A stretch of DNA of 64,000 bases from Agrococcus terreus (GCF_014645235.1 NZ_BMLM01000002.1:666696-730695); one strand, 5' to 3'. Numbered from the stretch's first letter, positions 1 through 8,072 are shown. Made by a program: numbers and translations. The notes: generated by a model not told the origin, from the letters alone.

Positions 1-1
1 C

Positions 2-673
2 GGCACGACCATCGGGCTCGTCGACCGCACGTGGGCGGCGAGCAAGTACCGCATCGTCGTGCACGGCGAGCAGAGCCACACGGGCTCGACGATCATGGCC
101 GACCGCAAGGACGCGCTCTTCGGCGCCGCGCTCCTCATCGTCGCCGCGCGCGAGCTCACCGAGGAGCTGCCCGAGGGGCTCCTGCACTCCTCGGTCTCCG
201 AGCTCGAGCTCGCCCCGAACTCCCCCGTGACGATCGCCCGCCGGGTGGAGATCAACCTCGACCTCCGCTCGCCCGACGAGGCGGTGCTCGCGCGCGCGAA
301 CGCGCTGCTCGAGGAGCGCATCGCGCAGGTCGAGCAGCGCGCCCGCGTGCGCGTGGAGCGGCGGCTCACGCACCAGTGGGGGCTGCTGTCGTACCAGCCG
401 GAGGGCGTCGAGCTCGCGCGGTCGGCGGCGGCCGCGCTCGGGCTCACGCACGCGCCGACCATGACGGTCGCCGGCCACGACTCCACGAACATGAAGGACG
501 TCGCGCCGACCGTGATGCTCTTCGTGCCGAGCATCCAGGGCATCTCGCACAACGAGGGCGAGGCGACCAGCGACTCGGATGCGCTCGCCGGCGTCGCGCT
601 CATGACCGAGGTGACGGCGCGGCTCGTGGCCGGTGAGCTCGGCGCCGACGCGGCGTTCGTGCCGGGCCTGTAG
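2..673 (+). CDS. M20-family Zn-dependent amidohydrolase (hydantoinase/carbamoylase type), C-terminal part
   Basis: This is the C-terminal portion of a gene that starts before the window; the frame is open from base 2. The stretch GEQSHTGST..M..RKDA and the later GHDSTNMKDVAP, MLFVPS and GISHNEGE are hallmarks of the N-carbamoyl-amino-acid hydrolase/allantoate amidohydrolase branch of M20 enzymes, which split a carbamoyl or amide C-N bond with two metal ions in the cytoplasm. The metal ligands of the N-terminal half are outside the window, so the substrate cannot be assigned. It ends just before a palindromic repeat and faces the next gene convergently. Confidence 0.8.
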   Translation, partial: GTTIGLVDRTWAASKYRIVVHGEQSHTGSTIMADRKDALFGAALLIVAARELTEELPEGLLHSSVSELELAPNSPVTIARRVEINLDLRSPDEAVLARANALLEERIAQVEQRARVRVERRLTHQWGLLSYQPEGVELARSAAAALGLTHAPTMTVAGHDSTNMKDVAPTVMLFVPSIQGISHNEGEATSDSDALAGVALMTEVTARLVAGELGADAAFVPGL

Positions 674-694
674 CGCCCCGCCCCGCTGTTCCTG

Positions 695-761
695 GTCTCA
701 ACCGGCTCAGTGGTCGGCCGAGGGGATGATCCGCTTGCCCTGCCAATGGCCCGGTTGAGAC
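695..761. repeat. Long palindromic element, TCTCAACCGG family, copy 1
   Basis: The arms GTCTCAACCGG (695-705) and CCGGTTGAGAC (751-761) are exact inverted repeats, followed inward by CTCAGTGGTCGG on the left and by degenerate matches on the right. The copy lies between two convergent genes, so it could act as a bidirectional terminator. Other copies of the family occur between tandem and divergent genes, so a REP-like repeat is the more general reading. There is no T-tract. Confidence 0.75.
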
Positions 762-786
762 TGGACAGAGCCAGCGCGAAGCCGGG

Positions 787-3276
787 CTAAAGCCGGCCGA
801 CGCGCGTCACGCGCACGACGGCCGCACCGGCCTCCGCCGAGGCGGCGAGGTCGATCGTCGCCCAGATGCGCCAGTCGTGGTCGCCCGCCGGGTCGGCGAG
901 GATCTGCTGCGCCTCCCAGACCTCCGCGCCCTCGTCGACCACGAGCATCCGGCTGCTGCGCGCATCCGCCCCCGTGCCGATCGCGCCGTGCTCGTCGAAG
1001 TAGGCGTCGAGCGCCTCGCCCCACGCATCCGCCCCGAAGCCCGACGGCCCGTCGAGCTCGCCGAGGTCGTCGGCGCGGTCGAGCGCCGCGAGCTGCACGC
1101 GCCGGAACAGCTCGTTGCGCACGAGGATGCGGAAGGCGCGCGGGTTCGCGACCACCGACGGCGGGGGCGGCGGCGCCACCGGCGCCTCGCCCGGAGCCGT
1201 GGGATGCAGCAGCTCCTCCCACTCGTCGAGCAGGCTCGAGTCGACCTGCCGCACGACCTCGCCGAGCCACTCGATGAGGTCGAGCAGGTCCTCGCTCTTC
1301 GCCTCCTCCGGCACCGTCTGGCGGATCGCGCGGTACGCGTCCGACAGGTACCGCAGCACGAGCCCCTCGGAGCGCGAGAGCCCGTAGTGCTGCACGTAGT
1401 CGGCGAAGGTCATCGCCCGCTCCCACATGTCGCGCACGACCGTCTTCGGCGAGAGGGCGAAGTCCGAGACCCACGGCTGCGACTGCGCGAACACCGCGAG
1501 CGCCGCGGTGAGCAGCTCGTCGAGCGGCTTCGGATGCGTGATGCCCTCGAGGAGCTCCATGCGCTCCTCGTACTCGATGCCCTCGGCCTTCATCGCCGCG
1601 ACCGCCTCGCCGCGGGCGAGGAACTGCTGCTGCGAGAGGATGGGCCGCGGATCGTCGAGGGTGGCCTCGATGATCGAGACCACGTCGAGCGCGTGCGTCG
1701 GCGAGGCGGGCTCGAGCATGTCGATCGCGGCGAGCGCGAACGGCGAGAGCGGCTGGTTGAGCGCGAAGTTGGGCTGCAGGTCGACGGTGAGGCGGATGCG
1801 CGGCTCGTCGTCGTGCACCTCGACCACCCCGGCGGCGCGGAGGGTCGTGAAGATCGCGAGCGCGCGTCGCTCGAGCGCGAGGTGGTCGCGCCAGGTGCCG
1901 TGGGAGGCGCGGATGAGGTCGCGCATGTCGGCGAAGGCGTCGCCGCCGCGGCCGATGACGTTGAGCAGCATCGAGTGGCTCACCTGCATCTGCGGCTGCA
2001 GCGGCTCCGGCTCGGCGTCGATGAGCTTCTCGAACGAGGGCTTGCCCCAGGAGACGAAGCCGTCGGGCGCCTTCTTCTTCACGAGCTTGCGGCGCTTCTT
2101 CGGGTCGTCGCCGGCCTTCGCGAGCTGCTTCGCGTTCTCGGCCTCGTGCTCGGGCGCCTGCGCGACGACGGTGCCGGCGGTGTCGTAGCCGGCGCGGCCC
2201 GCGCGGCCCGCGATCTGGTGGAACTCGCGCGCCGTGAGGTGTCGCATCCGCTGCCCGTCGAACTTCGTGAGGCCGGTGAGCAGCACGGTGCGGATGGGCA
2301 CGTTGATGCCGACACCGAGCGTGTCGGTGCCGCAGATGACGCGCAGGAGGCCCTGCTGCGCGAGCTGCTCGACGAGCCGGCGGTACTTCGGGAGCATGCC
2401 GGCGTGGTGCACGCCGATGCCGGCGCGCACGAGCCGCGAGAGCGTCTGGCCGAAGCGGGTGGTGAAGCGGAAGTCTCCGATCGCCTCGGCGATGCGGTCG
2501 CGCTGCTCGCGGCTGACGATCTTCACCGAGCTGAGCGCCTGCGCCCGCTCGAGCGCGGCCGCCTGGGCGAAGTGGACGATGTAGACCGGCGCGCGCTGGG
2601 TGGCGAGCAGCTCCTCGATCGTCTCGTGCACGGGCGTCATCGCGTACTCGTACGCGAGCGGCACAGGGCGCCCGACGCCGGTGACGCGCGCGGTGGGGCG
2701 GCCGGTCAGCTCGCTGAGGTCGTCGGCGATGCGCGTCACGTCGCCGAGCGTGGCCGACATGAGCACGAACTGGGCCTTCGGGAGCGTGAGGAGCGGCACC
2801 TGCCACGCCCAGCCCCGCTGCGGGTCGGCGTAGAAGTGGAACTCGTCCATGACCACCTGGCCGACGTCGGCCTCCGCGCCCTTGCGGAGCGCGAGGTTGG
2901 CGAGGATCTCGGCGGTGCAGCAGATGATCGGGGCGTCGGCATTGACGCTCGAGTCGCCCGTCACCATGCCGACCTGCTCGGCGCCGAAGATGTCGACGAG
3001 CTGGAAGAACTTCTCGCTCACGAGCGCCTTGATGGGCGCGGTGTAGAAGCTGCGGTGCCCCTGCGCGAGCGCGGCGAAGTGGGCCCCGACGGCGACGAGC
3101 GACTTCCCCGTGCCGGTGGGGGTCGAGAGGATGAGGTTGCTGCCGCTCACGATCTCGATGAGCGCCTCCTCCTGGGCCGGGTAGAGGCTGAGGCCGCGCT
3201 CCTCGGACCAGGCGGCGAACGCGTCGAACGCGGCGTCGGGGTCCCAGGGCTTGGGGGCGTGGTCGAGGAGGGGCAT
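787..3276 (-). CDS. DExH-box RNA helicase of the DUF3516 family (Mtr4/HelY-like)
   Basis: This 829-residue superfamily 2 helicase has Walker A STPTGTGKS at residues 51-59, a DEFH form of motif II near 140, SATLGD as motif III, and the motif V/VI run CGTDTLGVGIN...QIAGRAGRAGYD that is typical of Ski2/Mtr4 enzymes. The C-terminal 400 residues match the actinobacterial DUF3516 layout. It should unwind RNA with ATP in the cytoplasm, probably in RNA turnover. The start at 3276 is chosen because GGGAGG lies 9 nt upstream; an in-frame ATG at 3399 would run through palindrome 3345-3417. It differs from mycobacterial HelY in its C-terminus. Confidence 0.88.
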   Translation of the reverse strand: MPLLDHAPKPWDPDAAFDAFAAWSEERGLSLYPAQEEALIEIVSGSNLILSTPTGTGKSLVAVGAHFAALAQGHRSFYTAPIKALVSEKFFQLVDIFGAEQVGMVTGDSSVNADAPIICCTAEILANLALRKGAEADVGQVVMDEFHFYADPQRGWAWQVPLLTLPKAQFVLMSATLGDVTRIADDLSELTGRPTARVTGVGRPVPLAYEYAMTPVHETIEELLATQRAPVYIVHFAQAAALERAQALSSVKIVSREQRDRIAEAIGDFRFTTRFGQTLSRLVRAGIGVHHAGMLPKYRRLVEQLAQQGLLRVICGTDTLGVGINVPIRTVLLTGLTKFDGQRMRHLTAREFHQIAGRAGRAGYDTAGTVVAQAPEHEAENAKQLAKAGDDPKKRRKLVKKKAPDGFVSWGKPSFEKLIDAEPEPLQPQMQVSHSMLLNVIGRGGDAFADMRDLIRASHGTWRDHLALERRALAIFTTLRAAGVVEVHDDEPRIRLTVDLQPNFALNQPLSPFALAAIDMLEPASPTHALDVVSIIEATLDDPRPILSQQQFLARGEAVAAMKAEGIEYEERMELLEGITHPKPLDELLTAALAVFAQSQPWVSDFALSPKTVVRDMWERAMTFADYVQHYGLSRSEGLVLRYLSDAYRAIRQTVPEEAKSEDLLDLIEWLGEVVRQVDSSLLDEWEELLHPTAPGEAPVAPPPPPSVVANPRAFRILVRNELFRRVQLAALDRADDLGELDGPSGFGADAWGEALDAYFDEHGAIGTGADARSSRMLVVDEGAEVWEAQQILADPAGDHDWRIWATIDLAASAEAGAAVVRVTRVGRL

Positions 3277-3344
3277 CCCGTCGATCCTCCCGCACTGCGG
3301 CTGGCTCTGCTCGCGTCCGCCCCACCAGGAGCAGGGCGCTGCTC

Positions 3345-3417
3345 CGGATCTCAACCGGCTCTGCGGTCGCTCGAGGGGATTATCGCTTCGGCCGACCACT
3401 GAGCCGGTTGAGATCCG
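3345..3417. repeat. Long palindromic element, TCTCAACCGG family, copy 2 (left flank of HNH gene)
   Basis: Perfect 17-bp arms CGGATCTCAACCGGCTC (3345-3361) and GAGCCGGTTGAGATCCG (3401-3417) enclose a 39-nt centre containing GGGGATTATCGC. The sequence is nearly identical to the copy at 4005-4077, with three differences in 73 positions, and in the same orientation. Together the two copies bracket the HNH gene. Confidence 0.9.
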
Positions 3418-3432
3418 CGCAGATGCGGCAGG

Positions 3433-3942
3433 TCAGCGGGTGGCGGGGCGGCGACGCTCGCGGGCCGCGCGCTCCTCGTCGGTCATGACGGCCCGCACCT
3501 CGACCGGGATGCCGGCCGGGAAGTAGCTGCGGCGACGGCGCTCGAGCGTGACGACGTACCACCACGGCGGCGTCCACGCGCTCTTGTTGCGGTTGTGGCC
3601 GCGGCACAGCGCCTGCCCGTTGCTCGTGACCGTCGGGCCGCCCTTCGACCAGGGATAGACGTAGTCGACATCCGTCGCGGGCTCGTCGCAGCGACCCCAC
3701 GCGAGGAAGGCGGAACCTTCGCAACGGCCGCCCGCGCGGTGGAGGACGGCGGCGCGCGGCGCGTACTTGAACCCGCGCCAGGGGTCGCGCTTCGCACTGC
3801 GCGGCCCGCGGCCCGGGATCGGCGCGTTGACGACGATCAGCAGGATCATGATGACGAGCGCCGGCACGAACAGCTGCGGAGTCGCCGAGACTGCGCGCCA
3901 CACGGTGCCGAGCGTCGCGAGCACCATCTCCATCGCGTCCAT
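3433..3942 (-). CDS. Membrane-anchored HNH endonuclease domain protein
   Basis: The 169-residue product begins with one hydrophobic segment (about residues 22-40, LFVPALVIMILLIVVNAPIP) and carries a compact HNH/McrA-like domain with a Cys pair (RCEGSAF...GRCDEP), DVDYVYPWSKGGPT and NGQALCRGHNRNK. HNH domains are metal-dependent nucleases; a TM anchor with a short HNH domain is common in Microbacteriaceae, where the role is unknown. The last histidine-asparagine pair (GHNRNK) is intact, so activity is plausible. The gene is enclosed by near-identical palindromes at 3345-3417 and 4005-4077, which may mark past mobility. Confidence 0.8.
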   Translation of the reverse strand: MDAMEMVLATLGTVWRAVSATPQLFVPALVIMILLIVVNAPIPGRGPRSAKRDPWRGFKYAPRAAVLHRAGGRCEGSAFLAWGRCDEPATDVDYVYPWSKGGPTVTSNGQALCRGHNRNKSAWTPPWWYVVTLERRRRSYFPAGIPVEVRAVMTDEERAARERRRPATR

Positions 3943-4004
3943 CGCCGCCTCCCCAGGCCGTGAACCAGAGCGATGCTCAGGTTACCGCCCGAAGCCGCTC
4001 TGTT

Positions 4005-4077
4005 CGGATCTCAACCGGTCCTGTGGTCGCTCGAGGGGATTATCGCTTCGGCCGACCACTGAGCCGGTTGAGATCCG
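4005..4077. repeat. Long palindromic element, TCTCAACCGG family, copy 3 (right flank of HNH gene)
   Basis: Same 73-bp element as at 3345-3417, starting 660 bp downstream. Here two changes (GGTCC for GGCTC) break the left arm, while the right arm is unchanged. It lies between the divergent HNH and MerR genes, so it is not simply a terminator. Confidence 0.9.
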
Positions 4078-4113
4078 CGGGGACGCGGGCAGGGGGCGCG
4101 CAGGCGGCGCGGC

Positions 4114-4119
4114 TAGCGT
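4114..4119 (+). promoter_or_regulatory. -10 element TAGCGT for the MerR gene
   Basis: The hexamer ends 6 nt before ATG 4126, and no Shine-Dalgarno sequence is present. Transcription would start at or next to the A of the start codon, giving a leaderless mRNA. Confidence 0.55.
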
Positions 4120-4125
4120 CGGGGC

Positions 4126-4908
4126 ATGCCCTGGAGCACGCGCGAGCTGGCCGAGCTCGCCGGCACGACCGTGAACACCGTCCGGCACTACCACCAGCTG
4201 CAGCTGCTCCCGGAGCCAGAGCGGCGCGTCAACGGCTACAAGCAGTACGGCGTCGGCCATCTCGTGCAGCTGCTGCGCATCCGCCGCCTCGTCGACCTGG
4301 GCGTGCCGCTCGGCCAGATCGAGGCGCTCAGCACCGGCGGGGCGGAGGCGCCGGATGCGCTGCGGGCCGTCGACGACGACCTCGCGCAGCGCATCGAGCA
4401 CCTGCAGCAGGCGCGCGAGGACATCCGCGCGATCCTCGACGGCAGCGCGCCCGCCGACGGCCCGCGCGGCTTCGAGGCGGTGGCGTCGCGGCTGAGCGTC
4501 GCCGACAGCTCGATCCTGCACATCTACTCGCAGCTCTATGACGAGGACGCGCTCGCGGACCTCCGGACGATGGTCGAGCAGGACATCGAGAGCGAGATCG
4601 AGAGCGCCTTCCAGTCGCTCGCGCCGGAGACCGACGAGGCGGCGCGCATCGCGCTCGCCGAGCAGATGGCGCCCGGCCTGGCGCAGCACCTCGTCGACTA
4701 CCCCTGGCTCAACGACCCGACCTCGCGGCTCTCGAAGAGCGAGGGCGTCACGCAGGCGACGTTCGTGGAGGCCGTGGTCGAGCTGTACAACGAGGCGCAG
4801 CTCGAGGTGCTCGGCCGCGCGAGCGTCCTCGCCCGCGCGCTGCTCGCGGAGCGCGGCATCGTGCTGCCCGAGCCGCGGCTGCCGGGCGCCGTGCCTGACC
4901 CCTCCTGA
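4126..4908 (+). CDS. MerR-family transcriptional regulator
   Basis: The 260-residue protein opens with a MerR winged-helix: STRELAELAGTTVNTVRHYHQLQLLPEPERRV at residues 4-35, followed by NGYKQYG and the second half LVQLLRIRRLVDLGVPLGQIEAL. The remaining 180 residues are helical and have no recognised ligand pocket or Cys metal site, so the inducer is unknown. A promoter with a dyad in a 19-bp spacer, the MerR hallmark, lies just downstream at 4928-4958 and leads into the exporter/GPP34 pair; that pair is the inferred target. Confidence 0.88.
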   Translation: MPWSTRELAELAGTTVNTVRHYHQLQLLPEPERRVNGYKQYGVGHLVQLLRIRRLVDLGVPLGQIEALSTGGAEAPDALRAVDDDLAQRIEHLQQAREDIRAILDGSAPADGPRGFEAVASRLSVADSSILHIYSQLYDEDALADLRTMVEQDIESEIESAFQSLAPETDEAARIALAEQMAPGLAQHLVDYPWLNDPTSRLSKSEGVTQATFVEAVVELYNEAQLEVLGRASVLARALLAERGIVLPEPRLPGAVPDPS

Positions 4909-4927
4909 GCCCGCCCGCAGTACCCCC

Positions 4928-4958
4928 TTGACCCTGTGGTGACCACACGGTGCCTACT
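4928..4958 (+). promoter_or_regulatory. MerR-type promoter: -35 TTGACC, 19-bp spacer, dyad operator
   Basis: TTGACC (4928-4933) and CCTACT (4953-4958) are separated by 19 bp, longer than the usual 17. The spacer holds the dyad TGTGGT-G-ACCACA (4935-4947), extending with one mismatch to 4931-4951. This arrangement is diagnostic of promoters that MerR proteins activate by DNA untwisting. It lies 80 nt before the start of the next gene and directly after the merR-like gene. Confidence 0.7.
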
Positions 4959-5008
4959 GGATCGTGCGCACCGAGATGCGGTGCGCATCCGACCCGAGGA
5001 GCACATCC

Positions 5009-5566
5009 GTGAACCCCATCGCCGATCTCATCCGAGGCTTCCAGGAGCTCGTGGCCCAGGTGCCCGAGGTCGTGCAGCCGCTCATCGTCCTGCTCGCGGG
5101 CATGGTGCCGTTCATCGAGGGCGAGGGCGGCGCGCCCATCGGCGTCATCGGTGGCATCCACCCGATCGTCGCCGGCATGGCCGCCGCCGTCGGCAACTTC
5201 CTGGCGGTCCTCGTCGTCGTGCTCGTCACCTCCCGCACGCGTGAGGCGGTCGTGAGCCGCCGCGCGGTGGCCGCGGGCGGCGCCGCGATGGACGACGAGA
5301 CCGCGCCGGCCGGCGCCGAGGCGCAGCCCGCGAAGCCGGAGTCGAAGGGCAAGCAGCGGTTCAAGCGCTGGCTCGTGCGCTTCGGCGTGCCCGGCGCGAG
5401 CCTGCTCGGCCCGCTCGCGATCCCGACCCACTTCACGGCCGCCACGCTCGTCGGCTCGGGCGTGCCGCGCGGCTGGGTGCTGCTGTGGCAGGGCATCGCG
5501 ATCGTGCTGTGGACGACGCTGACGACCTCGATCCTGTGGTTCGCGGTGCAGGCGGTGCTCTCGTGA
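5009..5566 (+). CDS. Small multidrug export protein family (PF06695-like) membrane protein
   Basis: The 185-residue protein begins at GTG 5009, preceded by GAGGAG. It has hydrophobic segments around residues 22-45 (LIVLLAGMVPFIEGEGGAPIG), 50-75, 130-150 and 160-182. A PFIEGEGGAPIGVIGGIHP loop and a later GVPGASLLGPLAIPTHF stretch recall the family annotated as putative small multidrug exporters. Real substrates of this family are unproven. A charged linker (about residues 90-125) separates the two halves. The stop overlaps the next start by GTGA, so the two are translationally coupled. Confidence 0.7.
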   Translation: MNPIADLIRGFQELVAQVPEVVQPLIVLLAGMVPFIEGEGGAPIGVIGGIHPIVAGMAAAVGNFLAVLVVVLVTSRTREAVVSRRAVAAGGAAMDDETAPAGAEAQPAKPESKGKQRFKRWLVRFGVPGASLLGPLAIPTHFTAATLVGSGVPRGWVLLWQGIAIVLWTTLTTSILWFAVQAVLS

Positions 5567-6267
5567 CCGCCGAGCTCGGGCGCGCGCAGGCCGAGCCGAC
5601 GCTCGCCGAGGACGTCATGCTGCTGCTGTTCCAGCCCCGCGCGGGGGCGCGCGGCACCGGCGTGATCGCGGCCGAGGGCGTGCTCTTCTACGTCATGGCA
5701 GGCGCCGTGCTCTCGGAGCTCGGCCTCGGCGGCCACGCGCGCGCCGCCGAGGGCCGCGGCGACCGCGTGGAGGCGACGGATGCGGTGCCCGCCGATCCGC
5801 TGCTGCGACAGATGTGGGACCACCTGGTCGAGAAGCCGCGCGGCGTGCAGGCGGTGCTGGCAGGGCTCGGGCCGCACCTGCGCGAGCCGGTGCTCGAGCG
5901 GCTCGTCGACCGCGGTGACATCGAGCGCGGCACCCGCAAGGCGCTGGGGCTGTTCGAGACGACGGTGCTCGAGGGCGACGGCGGACCGCGTCGGGCCGCC
6001 CTCATGGCGGAGGTGCGGGCGGTGCTCGTGGACGGCGCCGAGCCGTCGCCCCGCACGGCCGCGCTCGCGGCGCTGCTGTTCGCGAGCGGCGCCATGCCGC
6101 AGCTGCACGGCGAGATCCCGTGGACGTCGCCGGTGATCGCGCGCGCGACCGCGCTGCAGCAGGGCGACTGGGGCGCGGGCGCGGCGGCCTCGGCGGTGAC
6201 CCGCGCGATGACCGCGATCGTCACGAACAACGTGGTGATCGCCGCGTCGGTGCTGCCGAACCGCTGA
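5563..6267 (+). CDS. GPP34 family protein (Golgi phosphoprotein 3-like)
   Basis: The 234-residue protein has the GPP34 layout: TLAEDVMLLLF at the N-terminus, a central ...LRQMWDHLVEKPRGVQAVL region, LVDRGDIERG..KALGLF, and C-terminal AVTRAMTAIVTNNVVIAASVLPNR. In eukaryotes GOLPH3 binds PI4P at membranes; the role of the actinobacterial proteins is unknown, though membrane association is likely. The GTG start at 5563 overlaps the preceding stop. Co-transcription with a membrane protein behind a MerR-type promoter suggests a shared membrane-stress or export function, which is inference. Confidence 0.85.
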   Translation: MTAELGRAQAEPTLAEDVMLLLFQPRAGARGTGVIAAEGVLFYVMAGAVLSELGLGGHARAAEGRGDRVEATDAVPADPLLRQMWDHLVEKPRGVQAVLAGLGPHLREPVLERLVDRGDIERGTRKALGLFETTVLEGDGGPRRAALMAEVRAVLVDGAEPSPRTAALAALLFASGAMPQLHGEIPWTSPVIARATALQQGDWGAGAAASAVTRAMTAIVTNNVVIAASVLPNR

Positions 6268-6300
6268 CTTCCCTCCGTTCCGGCCGTCCGTTCCGGCTTT

Positions 6301-6355
6301 GCAGGCTCAGCGGCGAGCGGGCGCGACTATCCCGTCCCATCGCCGCTGAGCCTGC
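6301..6355. repeat. Long palindrome with CTCAGCGG and GACTATC centre
   Basis: Perfect 16-bp arms GCAGGCTCAGCGGCGA (6301-6316) and TCGCCGCTGAGCCTGC (6340-6355) surround a 23-nt loop containing GACTATCCCG. The subterminal CTCAGCGG and the CTAT centre resemble the TCTCAACCGG family, but the outer arms differ. It may serve as terminator for the GPP34 transcript. Confidence 0.8.
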
Positions 6356-6399
6356 GATGCCGGACGACGGCAGGCGTGCTGGCGCCCTCGCCCCTCGCA

Positions 6400-6474
6400 C
6401 CTGGTCTCGACCGGGCCATTGGTCGGGCATCGACCTCACGTCGATGCCCGACCAACGAGCCGGTTGAGACCAGG
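6400..6474. repeat. Long palindromic element, TCTCAACCGG family, copy 4
   Basis: Outer arms CCTGGTCTCGACCGG (6400-6414) and CCGGTTGAGACCAGG (6460-6474) pair with one mismatch. Inner arms GGTCGGGCATCGA and TCGATGCCCGACC are perfect. It is a second palindrome in the same intergenic gap, 45 bp after the previous one. Confidence 0.85.
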
Positions 6475-6504
6475 CGGGGCGCGCGGCGGCGGGGCGGGCG
6501 GCGG

Positions 6505-6510
6505 TACCGT
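6505..6510 (+). promoter_or_regulatory. -10 element TACCGT for the DUF3054 gene
   Basis: TACCGT ends 6 nt before GTG 6517; no ribosome binding site precedes the start. Confidence 0.5.
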
Positions 6511-6516
6511 GGCGCG

Positions 6517-6939
6517 GTGACCGAGACGCCCCGCACTCCCCCGGCCCCCGCATCCGGCCGCGACGTCGTGCTCGCACTCGTCGCCGACGTCGCCTCGGTG
6601 CTGCTGTTCGCCGCCGTCGGCCTCGCGAGCCACAACGAGGGCGTCGTGACGCCGTGGGGCGTCGGGCAGGTGGCGCTGCCGTTCCTCGTGGCGCTCGCGC
6701 TCGGCTGGGCGTTCACGCTCGCGTGGCGGGCGCCGCTCGCCGCGATCCGCACCGGCGTGCCGGTCTGGCTCGTGACGGTGCTCGGCGGGATGCTCGGCCG
6801 CTTCCTGCTGGGGCAGGGCACCGCGGTGCCGTTCGTCATCGTCGCGACGATCACGCTGCTGGTGCTGCTCGTCGGCTGGCGGCTGATCTCGGGCTTCGTG
6901 CGCGGGCGCCGGCGGCCGTCCACGAGCGCCACCGCCTGA
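6517..6939 (+). CDS. DUF3054 integral membrane protein
   Basis: The 140-residue protein has four predicted membrane segments (VLALVADVASVLLFAAVGLA; VALPFLVALALGWAFTLAW; VWLVTVLGGMLGRFLL; FVIVATITLLVLLVGWRLI) with short basic loops. This is the usual size and topology of the actinobacterial DUF3054 family, whose function is not known. The conserved SHNEG motif follows the first helix. GTG 6517 is preferred because the -10 hexamer ends 6 nt upstream; a start further upstream would enter the palindrome at 6400-6474. Confidence 0.85.
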   Translation: MTETPRTPPAPASGRDVVLALVADVASVLLFAAVGLASHNEGVVTPWGVGQVALPFLVALALGWAFTLAWRAPLAAIRTGVPVWLVTVLGGMLGRFLLGQGTAVPFVIVATITLLVLLVGWRLISGFVRGRRRPSTSATA

Positions 6940-7006
6940 TCCCCGCCCGCCCCTGGCGCGCATCCGCTCCGAGGGGCAGGATGCGAGCGGGCGACGAGGA
7001 GGCACC

Positions 7007-7618
7007 ATGGGCGAGCTGCACGCCAACATGCACGTCACGCTCGACGGCGTGATCACCGCGAACGGCGGCCCGACGGCGCAGGACGGGTGGTTCCGCTACG
7101 CCGGCTGGGAGAACCCGTACGGGGATGCGGACTCGGGCGAGGTGCTCATGGCCGACGTCGAGCGCGCCGACGCGCTGCTGCTCGGCCGGGTCACGTACGA
7201 CATCTTCCGCGGCTACTGGCCGGGCAGGACCGACCGCATCGGCACCGCATTCGACGCCGCGCCGAAGTACGTCGTCTCGCGCGGCGACGCGGAGCTGTCG
7301 TGGGAGGGGACGACGCTGCTGCAGGACGCGGCGGCGGTCGCGGATGCGCGGGCCCGCCATCGCGAGATCCAGACGTGGGGCAGCGGCGCGCTGCTGCAGA
7401 CGCTGCTGCGCGAGGGGCTCGTCGACCAGCTGAACCTGTGGGTGGCGCCGGTGGTGCTCGGCGAAGGGGCGCACCTGTTCCCGACCGGGACGCCCGCCGA
7501 GACGTTCGCGCTGGCGGAGGCGCCGCGGGCCTTCCCCGGCGGCTCGCTGCTGCTGCGGTACCGCGCGCTGCGCACCCCGCCGCCGACCGTGCCCGAGGAC
7601 GCGCCGATCCCGCGCTGA
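7007..7618 (+). CDS. Dihydrofolate reductase family protein (RibD C-terminal fold)
   Basis: The 203-residue protein has the RibD_C layout: HANMHVTLDGVITANGG at the N-terminus, ADALLLGRVTYDIFRGYWPG at about 50-65, KYVVSR, a nucleotide-binding TWGSGALLQTLLREGLVD, and LWVAPVVLGEGAHLF. Such stand-alone proteins are NADPH-dependent reductases of unknown substrate and are not the folate-pathway DHFR. A GGAGG ribosome binding site lies 6 nt before ATG 7007. A distant paralogue is at 28755-29330. Confidence 0.88.
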   Translation: MGELHANMHVTLDGVITANGGPTAQDGWFRYAGWENPYGDADSGEVLMADVERADALLLGRVTYDIFRGYWPGRTDRIGTAFDAAPKYVVSRGDAELSWEGTTLLQDAAAVADARARHREIQTWGSGALLQTLLREGLVDQLNLWVAPVVLGEGAHLFPTGTPAETFALAEAPRAFPGGSLLLRYRALRTPPPTVPEDAPIPR

Positions 7619-7719
7619 GACCGCCGGGCCTCCGACCCCGCGCGACCGGCGGAGCGGCTCGGCTGGCAATCTGCCCGGGCCCGGGCGCGGCGCGACCCGG
7701 CAGGCGTACAGTCGCGACC

Positions 7720-7983
7720 GTGAGCGACCTCGGTGCGGACGGCGATGCGACGCTCGCCAGCGCGTCGCAGCGTCTGGCGGGGTCGCAGGCGCGTGCGATC
7801 ATCGGCTCGCTGCAGGCCCACCTGCGTTCGGCGTACCTCGACGAGGGGCGGCTGCGGGAGCTGCTGGTGCGGCTGCACGAGGACGGCCTCCTGCCGGTCG
7901 ACATCGCGACGCTCGTCGGCATGACGACGGCCGACGTGCAGACCGTGCTGCACGGCGGGTCGCTCACTCCGATGCAGGGCTGA
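7720..7983 (+). CDS. Small hypothetical protein
   Basis: An 87-residue acidic helical protein beginning at GTG 7720, seven nt after a TACAGT hexamer that could be its -10. The sequence RAIIGSLQAHLRSAYLDEGRLRELLVRLHEDGL then LLPVDIATLVGMTTADVQTVLHG looks like a helix-turn-helix (IATLVGMTTADVQTVL), so DNA binding is possible but unproven. Codon usage matches the neighbours. I do not recognise a named family. Confidence 0.6.
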   Translation: MSDLGADGDATLASASQRLAGSQARAIIGSLQAHLRSAYLDEGRLRELLVRLHEDGLLPVDIATLVGMTTADVQTVLHGGSLTPMQG

Positions 7984-8072
7984 CGCCCTCGAACGGCGTC
8001 ATCGGCGGCCGTGCCAGGCGCCGTCACCGCTGCCGCAGAGCCCCGACGAGGCCGACTGCCAGGCGGCGCGCG

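Noticed and set aside
877-3402. Long open frame antisense to the DExH helicase
   Set aside because: It is a GC-rich shadow frame on the other strand: the minus-strand product has all helicase motifs and a ribosome binding site.
3433-4077. Complete insertion sequence around the HNH gene
   Set aside because: No transposase motifs and no target-site duplications were seen; palindromes alone do not define an IS.
7087-7983. A 298-residue protein spanning the reductase gene
   Set aside because: Only the last 87 codons (from GTG 7720) lie outside the reductase and have normal codon usage.
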